This document shows positions 35,527 to 47,160 of a stretch of 64,000 bases of DNA, one piece after another. Position 1 is the first letter of the stretch, and every line of letters starts with the position of its first letter. Under the pieces are notes generated by a model. The model saw nothing but the letters and a program-made list of their open reading frames with translations. It ran no database searches and had not been told where the DNA came from. The position numbers and the translations under genes were made by a program. Source of the stretch: Helianthus annuus (lineage: Eukaryota; Streptophyta; Magnoliopsida; Asterales; Asteraceae); contig NC_035445.2 of the NCBI RefSeq assembly GCF_002127325.2, positions 79,078,772 to 79,142,771 of the forward strand. Direction: 5' to 3'.

Positions 35527-38500
35527 GTTTGGTATCAGAGCCATTGGTTATAGTGAACTTGGTTTTAAAACGTTTTCATAAAACCAGACTATAACCGAAC
35601 AGTACCGAAATCGACCATGACACTCAGCTCCAGACTGCAAGGTTCGTTTTTCATTTACCTTATGCATTACGTGCCTAGCGTACACCTACTTATGACATTG
35701 CATATGGCTACACACTCAGCACTATAGTATGATTGATTACATGTAATTATTTGTCTACATTATGATGCATCGTTAGTATGTCAAAGTCTTTAGATTTCTG
35801 TGATCTTTGTCATATTGGTAACCTTTGTTTGACACCGGGATCTGAGGAACCATTTGACATGAGTTAGGAGGAACTGAGACGAGCATGCAAATCATATTAT
35901 TATTGTGGGTGCACACATAATAATAATGTGGGGTGCATGTGAGTTCCAGTGAGACTTAGCAAGTGTGAAAGGGGTCCTGACTCATTATCCGGCATAATTG
36001 GGGATTCAACAATCTATAGGAGTCATAGCGATGATTGACCTCTACTCAATCATGATTCTTACTCTTTTCACCATTCTTGTGGATGTATGCGAATTCTTGT
36101 GAAACTCTATGAGTGGATAAATTGTCCTAGCTTGTGAATTCCTTATCTAAAACGAATACTATCTGTAGAAGTTCTCGTAAACCACTCAGCGGTTAACTTG
36201 TATCATTAAACCTAGTAGTTAGTTGACATGCGCAACTATCAGATTGGAGATGTTCTCGGGCACATTGAGCTATTATCACTGGAATCCCTCTTTATTTTCT
36301 TTTTACTCATGTAAGAGACTTAGTGAAACTAAGATCCTCATCAGAACCTGTCATCTTGATGTAAGCTCTTCGATATCAACATATCAGCGTAATATGAAGA
36401 ATCCCTCGTACGCTAACACTTTACTCCTTGCACTTAACTATAAAATTCCCTTTGACCCCATTATACTGCCTTGTGACTTATCGTTAGTCTAACCTGGTTT
36501 TCATCCTAGCATATCTAACTCTGCAAACGGATTTCCATAAGAACAGTTCCATCATTTCAATATTGAACTCTGAAAATGGTGATGTATTGTTATCATCACC
36601 ATACCATTTTGAACGCCTTTACACGCCTTTGTAATGAAACCTCTTGGCGACATATGTGATGTCCCCAGTACACCCGTCTTAGTTCAAACCTTCAAACTTG
36701 GTTGCATACATGTTCGACTAATTGCATACTCAATTACTTACATGGATCTTAGTGAATCTATTCTTATTCGCATACGAGCAGCTCGACGACTGTAGAGAAC
36801 GCTCTGATTTAGCCGAGATGCTACAGACTTAGCCAACTATCACCTTCATAGATAATTCTTCTTGCGCCAACACCCTCAAAGTAACGCTTCCACCGACTGG
36901 TACATCACTTTATTTCCATTTATACTTCTTGTTTGCGACCAGCTACATCCTCATCATCGGATTTGCTACTTTACTCATGGTTCTAAAACAATTAGATGGA
37001 GCAGATTGATGATAACCGCGTTTTGGTATATTCTTCGCATCTTATCTTGTTGTGCTAAAATGAATACCATAGTTCTTGCATAGCCCTGTTATACGCTAAT
37101 CCTCGCTTGACTAAATCACTCTCTACGAACGTCACTCGAGGAGTGAGTCATACTTAAGATCATCAAGTGCAAGAACATAAAAATAAAATTATTACTTACG
37201 TAAGGTATGCCAAGGTCAAAATTCCCTCTTGTGTGAAAGCACCATACTCATGTATAGCTTCATCGACCTCTTTGTTCCATGCTTATCTCTCTTTGACCGA
37301 AGGCTGGTCATCTACTACAACCAACTGCGACCAAAATATCACGATCAATATCAACTAAAAATCTCTTTTCCCTCTGAACGAACGAGTCAAGATGATACCA
37401 GTCTGAAATAGGGATTAATGCCTAACTTGAGTTTTCATTCAATCGATTGATTGAATTGCTTGAATCACCTGTTCCAAGAAATTATATTTTCTTTCTCGAA
37501 TTCTTACATACGATGGCATCACCTTTGATCTTCGATAGGGGTGACTGCACCAGTTCTGATCGCCGGTAGCGATACCATATATAAACATATATCTCTTACA
37601 CTCACTTTACCACATTCACATACTTTGCTTCGAGTAAATCTTGGTGGTGCACCCAACACACATGATTTTAGGGTTGAGCATTTTAGCCTGTAACAAACTA
37701 TCTTAACACATTTCCAGCTCGGTTTATCTCGTCGACCCATGTACGACATTCGCCTCAATTCTGGTAAGCTCTAGATATACATTAGATACACTTGCTTCGA
37801 AAGTGTTGGCTACTTAATATACAACATCCATGATAACTAAACACTGCCTTTTTGCAAGTCCCCAAATTCGAAGGCGTATAGCTCACCCAAGTTATATTTA
37901 GTGCAACAAACCCCCCCCCCCCGGTCGCACGTGTTAAATGCATCAGGCAATGCCATACAGATGTATGACACACTCGTATTTCAACTTTTGTGAGCATCTC
38001 TTGAGCTTAGCATAACTTGTCACAACATTCTTCATTATCAAGCTCCTATTAACTCAACTTGTGTTTCTACTTAAGAGCAAGACATTTTTAGTTTAACACA
38101 ATTAACACAAACTCTATTACCTCAAACACTCATTCATGCATAACACTCACATAACGGTAATTCGGGGAATTACGGAATTACACATGGGTTGTACTCGAAC
38201 GTTGATGAACAATTAGAACACTATTCCTGAACAAATAAAGAAATATAACTTATGTGAATTTATATGTTATCTGACTTTATATGCTATATGACTTATATAT
38301 TATTTAGTGAACTTTCGTGAAACCGTATTTAATTACGTAATTAGTGAATTATCGACAAACTCATAATTGGAGCCTAGAGTATAATATAGCCTAAATTTCG
38401 AGGACGAAATTTCTGTAACATGGGGAGAATGTGACACCTGAGAAAATCCGCAACAATTTTGATTCATAACCTCATCTTCTGTGCTTACTTGCCAAATTTC

Positions 38501-38530
38501 GGGACGAAATTTCTTTCAAGTTGGGGATGA
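35527..38530 (+). pseudogene. Internal region 2 of the tandem element, no intact genes
   Basis: It is a near-identical copy of 30001-33005. The primer-binding site is at 35530-35541. Differences include caca/cacg near 37660, a gtg loss near 37798 and the C-run length near 37911. There is no coding capacity. Confidence 0.8.
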
Positions 38531-41053
38531 TGTGACAACCCGAACTTTCAACGTTTAAATCTTGTGATCTCGACTCCTCGTTGTTCCTTAATGTTACATG
38601 TTCGTATTCGTGCGATTCTATTAACCAAGTATGATAACTTCGTTAAACAAACACGTTAGTGGTTGTGGGCCGCATTAGGATAACAACTCTAATGTTATCC
38701 ATTAGACTAACCCGATTGTATGTTAAGCCCAATTCCTATGTCCGTTACAAGTTAATAAACCCATTAAACTTGTTTAGCCCAATTGTTATCCAATTACAAT
38801 TACTTAAGTGCCAATAGAATTAATTCAATTATCTTTTGTTAAGACTTTCGGCCCAAATAGCTAGGTTGAGCCCACTTCGATTAGTTTGTTTTGACCGCCC
38901 CTAGACCTTTATCATTTATAATATATATTACATTCCTGTTTAACATATCATTTATAATATGCATAATTTACGGTGGTAGAACACCCTTCCCCAAGTCATC
39001 CCATATTCTGTTGATTGTTTATCGGATCAAACCCAAACCGAGCCCACCTCCTATTCCCTTTAATTACGTGAACTATACATACGGCTTCACAACTCTTTGT
39101 GAACCCTACGTTTTTCTAAACTGATACGGCAGTGGAAACCCCCCCCCCCTCGATCGAGACGTCACCCTATTGATCGTGGATCCTGGTTAGTATAATCTCT
39201 TTATGTTCGAATCAAATTCTCTTGTATCGGTACATGATTGTTATGATGGATTATGTTTGTACTTGATGTATGTGTGTTAGTAATCCATGCTTATGTAAAT
39301 TCTGTTTATTGGATCATGATTAAGATAATTGTTTTAATTTGTGATAATTGTTTTAATGTGTTCGGTTATTGGAGCATGATTATGATGACTGTTTATAAAG
39401 AATAATCAGAGCAATAATTGCCGACAATTTTTATTTAATCTGCTTATGATTTGTTGCTAAGATGTGGTCCAATGGTGTTAGGTTTAGGGGTGAGATTGTC
39501 GGCCATTGTGTATAGATTTAAGATATAATAAAAGTCAACAATAACATGGTATGATCATTGGTTCCATGGGTATTTATTAGTGTCAGTTGTGTAAAGTGAT
39601 AACAATATGGGATATAATCTTAGATGTATCAAACAAGTGGAGATGGTAATAAAAATGGCGGCCATAGGATACATCAACTACTAGGTGAATTAAATGAGTT
39701 AGATGTGTCAGTAGCACTATGTGTTCAACCATGTGCATGTCATAATTAAGTGGCAGTATAGGTAACCTTGATAAAGAATTTGGCGGCCAAATAAAAACTA
39801 TTGGCTAACAAATCGGCCCAATAGGATTAAAGGTGTTAAATGTTTATATCGGATCAAGTGAAATGGTTTGTATGAAGGTTGGGCCGCACACTATTATTAA
39901 ACACACACATATGTTTTATTATGTAACATGAATGTAGTATTACAGTTTGATAAACTTGAAGCATGAATTAAGAAATATGCTTACATGTATCTCGTTAACT
40001 TGCCGAGTGTCGGGTGTAGCATGAATTTGTGATGTGAGCGTATACGTGAACCAACTATGTGCATGTAAATGGAAATTGAGTTGTTAATGTGTGACACTAT
40101 GGTAAATGGTTTGTGATGTGAAGGTGTAAATAAATAACTTGAATACCCGCTGTAATTCGTGTGATAATGTGTGCCAAGCTTGTTCATACTTGCATAATAA
40201 AGATGTGAGATCTGTGTGTGTAAGTAACTGACTCGTACTGAAACCATACTAGGATTGGATTGATCAAAGTGTGAACACCTATTTTAATCTTGCCGAGCAA
40301 TCCAAAGGTGAGTTCATCTCTCTTGAGCATGCGTCCCGGTGGTTGGGACAGTCAGTGGGTATCCTTGGGAGGGATAAGTCTTTTGGGTAAAAACGAGGAT
40401 GTTGGATAATATACTCTTCCTATCACCATTAAAGTCCCTCCGTGTTGTTTGGTTACCTGGAAGGTAACATGGTATTAGTTAGTAGCGCTACTTAGGTTTG
40501 GCAACCTCACCCCGTTCCTGGGAGGACGGGTGTTGAACTAATGACCTAGTCATGACCAATGCTTTGATAGGAGCATTGGAGAAAGGGCAAAATAATCAGA
40601 AGCCGTCTTGTATTGGGGTATTATCAACATTGTTTTCAACATTACTTTCGGAATTAACTGCAATGGATTAACTAAACACTTGGTAACTAACGTTTTCGTA
40701 AAACTATGAACTCACCAGCGTTGTCTGATACACTTGTTGCATGCTCGCAGGTCGTTAGGTATTTTGGATTTGGGAACTTGCTGTTTGGAGTAGCTGGAGT
40801 GGTCATGGGTCGACAGGAAGGATTTATGTGACTGATTTCTTGATATTATACTTTGATTTTGAAACAGTTTAACTTCGTTTACTATTTGCTTCCGCTGAAC
40901 TTATTGATTTCGTTTGAACTTGTTGAGGATGTTTTTATTAACAATGGGATTTTATTTATAACTTGTATGGGTTCATTGTAATTGGTGGCTCGTTATTGGT
41001 ATGTCACACGCCTAACAGGGACACTCCCTATGTGGTAATTTGGGGGCGTGACA
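38531..41053 (+). repeat. Third (complete) LTR of the tandem element
   Basis: It is 2,523 bp, from TGTGACAACCCG to GTGACA at 41053, followed directly by TAGGATGC of the outer LTR. One private change is ggatcaag near 39851. Confidence 0.92.
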
Positions 41054-41352
41054 TAGGATGCTTATCTGCTAGGAAGGCGAGCTTAGAATAAGCGTCTAGA
41101 GCATAGTTGTCTGTAGATCTTGCAGATCGAGTCTCTAGAAGCATTTGAACAATATTTATATTTGAAATCTGAGTTGTCGGAACAGATGTTTTGACTTGAT
41201 GTTATCTGTAATAATTTGTTTACTATTTAAGGTACGGTATGGGACGTATTACATAAATTGAATAGTAATGATAGTTGTTATGGAAACTTCTGGACAATCT
41301 GTTTCGCTCAGTGCCATGCCCCGATGATTCCGCCATCGGTTGGGGTGTGACA
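41054..41352 (+). repeat. Outer chromovirus 5' LTR, right piece
   Basis: It matches 55815-56113 of the 3' LTR (taggatgcttatctgctagg onward) and ends GGGTGTGACA. With 27330-28196 it makes the remains of the outer 5' LTR. Confidence 0.9.
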
Positions 41353-42530
41353 GATTGGTATCAGAGCCATAACTATAGGGAATTAGGCTAGACTCGACCT
41401 AGTCCGGGTCGAAGTCTTAGAGACCTAGACTATAGTTAAGAACCAACAGACCAAGCTTATGTGCTGTGTACCCTGCTTATACTCACTTACACTACCCTAT
41501 CATTGCACTCGAATTTTCAATAATGAGAAGGCGATTTAGTCAAGATTAGGTGTGAAAACCGCAAACTCTCGACTAAATTGTTGGACCAATGCTGTTTTAC
41601 CAACTTATCAGTGATTTCTTCATTCTTTTAATAGCGAACGCTTGTTTAACGAGGAGATTTATACCAAATCAGGAGTGAAATCCATATTTTGATTAATAAT
41701 CTCCTCAATTACACTCAAACAAGGAAGAAGTTGCTAAGACAGGGGTGAAACCCTAACCTTGACAACTTGTTCCGACTTTTCTTTCTCTCACCAAAGCCTC
41801 GACGGACTCCAACGACCTGAACTCACAAGTATGACCTAGGAAATATGTGCTGGATGCCCAGGAATCGAGGCAGAAACACGATCCCGAAAGTCGAAACGTG
41901 ATGACAAGTCTATTGAGAATAGTCGAATCGCTTTGGGTAGTCGATGTCTAGTAGCCACAGACAATCCGTTTCTCGATTTTCATGTGTTTCGATTCTGAGC
42001 CCGCAACTGCTAACTCTGATAATTCGCCAATTTTATGTGTTTTATGTGAATTTATCTGTTTATGTGTTTAAATTTTTGTGGAAACTCCTCGATTTTTCTA
42101 TCACTCCAATTGACATACACGACCCGCATTGCTCTTCTATCTCAAAACGCTAGCAAATCGCTACGAGTCTAGACGATCTTACGCCACGATATACGCTTAT
42201 ACTACACTCGACATGCTATACGATTATACTATACTACTCGACATACGATGCACGATCGATATATACGAACGACACGCGAGCTTTGAAAGATAGGTTTCTG
42301 TATTCTGACTGCCTCTGTGATTCAATGTGTATGTGTTTCTGTGTTTCTGTGCTTCTGTGTTTCTGTGCCCTACGTGCTTATGTGCTTCTGTGATTGCAAG
42401 AATCTGTGATTATATGCTTATATGTTATGTGATACGTGTTTCGACGTGTTCCTAAGCCTTAGTAGTAGACGTGTGAGGTGAGATTCGATTTTGATGTGTC
42501 TGAGACCTACGACGATGTCTGTTGCAGACC
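41353..42530 (+). other. Outer chromovirus primer-binding site and leader
   Basis: TGGTATCAGAGC at 41356-41367 is complementary to initiator tRNA-Met. The remaining leader is non-coding. It carries a microsatellite-like run of gtgtttctgt units at about 42328-42385. Short frames in it have no recognisable domain. Confidence 0.75.
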
Positions 42531-43825
42531 ATGTCGTCATCCGGACACCGAACCCCACTTACCCGCCAAGAAAAGAGAGACATACGTCTTGCTGCTATCA
42601 TCGCCAAGCAAGTAGCGAAAGCTGTGAGCGAAGTGTATGAGAACGTCAGCAAATCATCTGAGGAGTCGAGAACTGACGCTCCAAAGGATGCTGCCAAGAC
42701 TGTTTTTAGCTTCAAACAGTTCAAGGCATGCGGACCAAAGGAATTCACCGGAGAAGATGGCCCAACAGCTATGTTTCAATGGTTTGATTCCATCGAAGTC
42801 ACTCTGCGCCAAAGCGGTTGTCCTGCGAATCTCCGTACCCTAAACGCAACCGGCGTCTTCATGTCCCGAGCTCTAGACTGGTGGACGGCCAAACGAAACA
42901 AACGCGGAAATGATGCAGCTAATGAGCTGACTTGGGAAGAGCTGAAAACCATCATGATGGACGAATTTTGCCCTCCCCATGAACGCCAAAAGCTGGAGGA
43001 CGAGTTTTGGAACATCAAGCAGAAGGATGGAGATAACGCAGCTTTGACTGCTCGCTTCAAACAGCTCAGCATCATCTGTCCCGATCAAGTCAAGACGTCA
43101 GACATGGCCATCAAGAAGTACATTCGAGCCCTACCCGATTGTGTTGCCGATTTTGTTCACGCCGCAAAGACCTCATCGATTGAAGAGACTTACTTGCTCG
43201 CCGCCGAAATCAACGACAAGAGAGTAAAAGCTGGTTTCTGGGATAAGCCCTCCAAGTCTCTGCATCAAGCTACCACTGCATCGACCGCCGAAACCGCCAC
43301 TGCTCAACCAACTAAGCCATCACGTCGCAAGAAGAAGCACAATAACAGCAGCTCCAACAACAAGAACTGTGCTGTCACTACTACCGCTGCTCCCCTGCAG
43401 GCCTTACCGGCTCAGCAGCAGTCTCATCATCGACCAGCACCAGTTACTCAAGCGCCGCCAGCAAAGCGTGCTTACACAGGACCCCACCCGCTCTGCCCGA
43501 CCTGCTCATATCATCACCTGGTGGGTCTTGCCTGTCGCTTTTGCGCGCATTGCAACTTGTACGACCACTTTACTGCCAATTGTCGTTATGGTCCTAGTCA
43601 AGTCCCAGTTCAAGCCACTGCTCAGCAAGCTCTACTCCCAGCCCTGCAAGCCCAACACGCAGCTCAAGCACCCGCGATCAATGCTCGAGTCTGCTTTGCA
43701 TGTGGTAACCCTAACCATTTTGCAAACATGTGCCCGAACAGGGTTGTGAAGCAAGAGCCCCAGCAGCAGCAGCAGCAGCCTCAGCAGCAGCAACAAGCAG
43801 TACGCGCCAGAACCTTTAACACCAA
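42531..43825 (+). pseudogene. gag: Outer chromovirus gag, 3' end cut by a copia insertion
   Basis: The frame opens at ATG 42531 (MSSSGHRTPLTR) and runs open to the insertion point at 43825, then reads 19 bases into the copia LTR to a stop at 43842-43844. A capsid-type gag domain covers about residues 60-230 (FTGEDGPTAMFQWFDSIE, then WWTAKRNKRG). There is a basic stretch SRRKKKH and a cysteine-rich segment. One CCHC zinc knuckle CFACGNPNHFANMC is followed by a glutamine run. Gag forms the virus-like particle and binds the RNA. In the outer element this frame originally continued into protease, and the continuation resumes at 49884 in the same frame because insertion plus duplication is 6,063 bp, a multiple of three. 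Confidence 0.88.
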
Positions 43826-44327
43826 TGTTGGTGCATATTTGTGACAACAGCTTAGATTTGGTCGTTGGATATCTTGTAATTGGTTAAACGATAAACGGTT
43901 AGCGGGTTTAGCTTTGTATTAGTTAAATTGTAATGTTTGGGCTAACTAAACCCAAAGGATTGGGTGATGGGGGGCAAATTGGGCCTGTCCAATTCGCAGC
44001 CCAAGAGTGTAAACCTAGCCCACTTGTAAACCTTGTGTTATATAAACAAGGTTAGGCTTTAGGGTTTAGGTTAATCAGAAAATCAGCCAAAACAGTTGTG
44101 TGAGAGAGTATTTTCGTTAGAGCATAGGCTTGGACGAATTTGATAGTGGTTAGGGTTTTGGATTGATTGTAATTCCTTGTGATTGATAATCAATAGAAAA
44201 CCCGGTTTGAAAGTGATTGCTGGTTTCTGTTTCTACACGTTTTCTGCTAATTCTGATCAAGAGGATTCCGCACTCTTGATTGGAAAGACGATTCTGTGAA
44301 GATCCATACACATCAAGGGGACCTACA
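43826..44327 (+). repeat. Copia 5' LTR with TATA box and telo-box
   Basis: It is 502 bp, TGTTGGTGCATA to GGGACCTACA. TATATAAA at 44039-44046 is followed 12 bp later by tttagggtttagg (44058-44070), a telo-box-like motif found in plant promoters and leaders of translation-related genes. Confidence 0.92.
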
Positions 44328-44329
44328 AT

Positions 44330-44341
44330 TGGTATCAGAGC
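44330..44341 (+). other. Copia primer-binding site
   Basis: TGGTATCAGAGC, 2 nt after the LTR end, complementary to initiator tRNA-Met. Confidence 0.9.
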
Positions 44342-44749
44342 ATTAGGCTCTTGAAGAAGCTCGGTTCAGAATTGCAGACTGCAGATTCGGGTGAAAAATT
44401 GGATTAAATTTTGAAAATATTAAAACCTGAATTAGGGTTTTCGAATTTTTTTTTGGTTTGATATAATTTTCGAAAATTTTAGGGTTGTTTGATCTGGTTG
44501 CATATTTAATTTTGCTGTTTTAAGTGTTTTTTATTGCAGGTTTGGTTGATTTTTGAAGGATTTGGTCTAGAAAGTCTTGAAGATTCGAAGATTGTTCTTC
44601 GTGTTCTTCGCGTTCTTCATATTTTCTTCAAAAAATTCGACTGATTTGGTTGTTTAATCTTGCAGGATTCTGTTAGAAAAGATCTGGAAATCTTCAGAAT
44701 TTCGAATAGATTAAGTTTCCAAAATTTTCTAGCAAATTTAACAATTTCG

Positions 44750-45240
44750 CAGCAAATTTAACATCTACACTGACAAACCGGTGAAATTAAGTCCTAGCAA
44801 CTCGGTGACCGGTGAAATTAAATCCTAGCAACTCGGTGACCGGCGAAATTAAAATCCAAAGGCGACTTTGGTGACCGTTTTAATTGTCCTCAGCGACATT
44901 ATTACGGTGATCGGCGAAGTTACTAGACGTCGTGCTAGCGAAATTATTTATCAGCGAATTTGATCAGCTAGCATAATTACCCAGCGAATTTAATTGATCA
45001 GAGGAATTACCCAGCGAATTTAAGTGATTAGAGGAATTACACAGCGAATTTAAGTGATCAGAGGAATTAATCAGCGAATTTGTTCCAGCGGATTTTAAAA
45101 GTCAGCATAATTATATCTACTCTACCAGCAAATTTATAATTTCTCTATCAGCATATTTAACTTGGCTTGCCAGCATAATTAGCGTAAGCCGGCGAAATTA
45201 ACTTGGTTTGCCAGCAAAATTAGCTAGAGGAATTAAAAGG
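44750..45240 (+). repeat. Short degenerate repeats in the copia leader
   Basis: A 10-bp-type motif, (c)agcRaatttaa or gcgaaatta, recurs roughly twenty times, often alternating with gatcagaggaatta. Longer units such as cctagcaactcggtgaccgg occur twice near 44790 and 44825. The array sits between the primer-binding site and the gag start and is non-coding. It could be packaging or leader structure, or simple slippage growth. Confidence 0.7.
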
Positions 45241-45426
45241 TGGAGTAAAAAAACCAGTTTTCGAGACGATTCGTTGGATTCGTTTTTTCCGAATTGGGTT
45301 TTCGACATTATATATCATTGGATTCGTTTTTTCGAGACGATTCTAAGGGTATAATTTGGTAAAAACAGTTTTTGGAAAAATTTTGTACGGTTTTATCAGT
45401 ACGGTTACGGTAAAACTTGTTTTAAG

Positions 45427-47160
45427 ATGGTTAAAATGGATAAGGTCAGTGAGACTGTTAAGAATTGGCCAAAGCTGAGAAACGTTAAAGAATATGCTGT
45501 CTGGAAGGAGGAGTTTGAATCGGTTGTGAAGAGTGAAGATACCAGAATGTGGTATTGTATGATTGATGGATATGTTGCTCCTACACGTCGTGTCGAAGGA
45601 AGGGTTATAGTGATGTGTTATGACAAGATGGATGAATCTGAGAGGCAGGTGGTTGATGCTGAGAAGAAAGTTTTAGCTGCAATTAAAATGTCCTTACCTG
45701 ATGGCATCAAGCATACCTTTACGAAGTACACTAATTCAAAGGATATGTGGGATGCATTAGAAAAGCGATATCAGGGAAATGCAGATGTTGTGGTAGAAGA
45801 GAAGAAGAAAGCTGTTGAGAAGAAGGCTGCAGAAGTTTCAAAGGGCTTGAATGGTGTGAATGAACTTACAACAGAGGTGAAGGTAACATCAGAACCTGTA
45901 AGTCATACATGTCATAATTGCACTGAACTACAGGGTCAAGTTAACAGACTATCGGAGCAAAATAAAATTCTGTTAGCTGAATTGGAAAAACAAAAAGAGT
46001 CAAATGTTCTTTTGATTAAAAGAGAGTCAAATTGCTTAAATGAACTCAAATCAAATGAACAAGAAATCAGCAGTTTAACAAGAAAAGTCAATGAACTGTT
46101 ACAGATCATTGATTTGGCTCGTGAAACTATGAAAGATAAAACTAATGAATTTTCTGATAAGTGCAGGGAATTGGCCGTTGCACAAGACCAAATTGTTGAA
46201 CTTCAAGGAAAGTTAGACAAATTTGGAAATTCTTCATTAGTTAGGACTCAAATTCAAAAAGGGTTGAAAAAGAGTAATGATAAAAAGGGTTTGGGGTTTA
46301 GTAAAGCCTCATCTTCTAAAGATCAAGATTACTCGTTTTTACCTGATGAAAATGAGCTAATTGATTTTGTGCCTACTACACCAGCTGTAGTGGATCCGAT
46401 AGCTGTGGACTTTCCAAGTAGTCCAGAAACTTTGAAAGAATCTGTTGAGTCTGACAGTACACCTCATAAATCGGATGAGGATACTGAAAAGGAAAAGAAG
46501 AAAACATTTAAAAAGAGATTTAAGAAAAAGAGAAATTACAAGACAAAATCTTGTTTTAGATGTCACAACAAAGGGCACGTGGCGAGTTGTTGTCCTTTGA
46601 AGAAAAATAAAGAAAAAGTTGATGAGGTTAAGGATGGGAATAGGGTTGGTTTAAATAATAATGTGCAACCACATTGTCAACGTAATCAACCAAGGTTTCA
46701 ATCTAAAACTTCAACACCAAGACGATTTGATAGACCAAGAAACAATTTTTCACATTTTAGTCATTTCAATGGTAAATCAAATCGGTTTCAAAATCAAAAT
46801 AGAAATTTTGGATATCAAAATCGATACCAGAGTTTTGGTAATCGAAATTTTCAAAGAAGAAACGAACATAGGGGTTTCAGTAACTCAAATGTTCAACATA
46901 ATCCACATTTTTTTCAAAATTCACGGTTTGATAATGGGAGAAGAGGGTATCAAGATAATAATTTTCAGAGGTCAGAAAATCCGAGATTTTATTGGAACTC
47001 TCGTGATAAAAGACCTAGTGAAAATTATAAATCTTGTTCAACAACGAGTACAACATCCAAGACACCAGTTTGGTGTGATGGATATTGGTTAGAAGCATCT
47101 TATACTGATTTACATGGTCGACCCAAAACCGGTCAGGTTTGGGTTGTTAAATCTAACTAA
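45427..47160 (+). CDS. gag: Ty1/copia Gag protein, intact 577-codon frame
   Basis: ATG at 45427 (MVKMDKVSETVKNWPKL) to TAA at 47160. The N-terminal part (residues about 15-120) has the copia gag layout: NVKEYAVWKEEFESVV, a D-x-W-D-A-L-E-K-R-Y motif, then an abrupt change to a K/E-rich stretch where relatives usually continue the UBN2-type domain, so this part seems internally shortened. Residues about 160-280 are a heptad-rich coiled coil (LSEQNKILLAELEKQ). A CCHC knuckle CFRCHNKGHVASCC lies near residue 376, followed by an N/Q/R/F-rich RNA-binding tail. It ends QVWVVKSN at the place where related elements go on into protease. Gag forms the particle. The frame is uninterrupted while pol is absent, suggesting gag alone was retained. 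Confidence 0.88.
   Translation: MVKMDKVSETVKNWPKLRNVKEYAVWKEEFESVVKSEDTRMWYCMIDGYVAPTRRVEGRVIVMCYDKMDESERQVVDAEKKVLAAIKMSLPDGIKHTFTKYTNSKDMWDALEKRYQGNADVVVEEKKKAVEKKAAEVSKGLNGVNELTTEVKVTSEPVSHTCHNCTELQGQVNRLSEQNKILLAELEKQKESNVLLIKRESNCLNELKSNEQEISSLTRKVNELLQIIDLARETMKDKTNEFSDKCRELAVAQDQIVELQGKLDKFGNSSLVRTQIQKGLKKSNDKKGLGFSKASSSKDQDYSFLPDENELIDFVPTTPAVVDPIAVDFPSSPETLKESVESDSTPHKSDEDTEKEKKKTFKKRFKKKRNYKTKSCFRCHNKGHVASCCPLKKNKEKVDEVKDGNRVGLNNNVQPHCQRNQPRFQSKTSTPRRFDRPRNNFSHFSHFNGKSNRFQNQNRNFGYQNRYQSFGNRNFQRRNEHRGFSNSNVQHNPHFFQNSRFDNGRRGYQDNNFQRSENPRFYWNSRDKRPSENYKSCSTTSTTSKTPVWCDGYWLEASYTDLHGRPKTGQVWVVKSN

Larger units (their letters stand above)
28197..41053 (+). mobile_element. Tandem gypsy-like element: LTR-internal-LTR-internal-LTR
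   Basis: Three LTR copies and two internal regions alternate with a period of about 5,526 bp. They are the truncated LTR 28197-30000, internal 30001-33005, LTR 33006-35526, internal 35527-38530 and LTR 38531-41053. Copies differ at only a handful of positions that I could see. Each internal region begins with the initiator-Met primer-binding site and ends with a purine-rich tract (aagttggggatga). No gag, protease, RT or integrase frame is intact. It sits in the outer 5' LTR. Its right edge ends cleanly at GTGACA before TAGGATGC, and its left edge is truncated by a deletion. It is related to the minus-strand element by LTR and leader sequence. Confidence 0.88.

Noticed and set aside
28928..39124. 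Frames repeated two or three times (for example 28928-29194, 30697-30966, 33366-33599)
   Set aside because: They recur because the LTR and internal region are tandem copies. No conserved domain.
44750..45240. CRISPR-like array
   Set aside because: Units are degenerate, spacers are not unique and uniform, and it is a eukaryotic retrotransposon leader.
46661..47092. 143-codon frame overlapping copia gag
   Set aside because: Shadow of the N/Q/R-rich gag tail in another frame.
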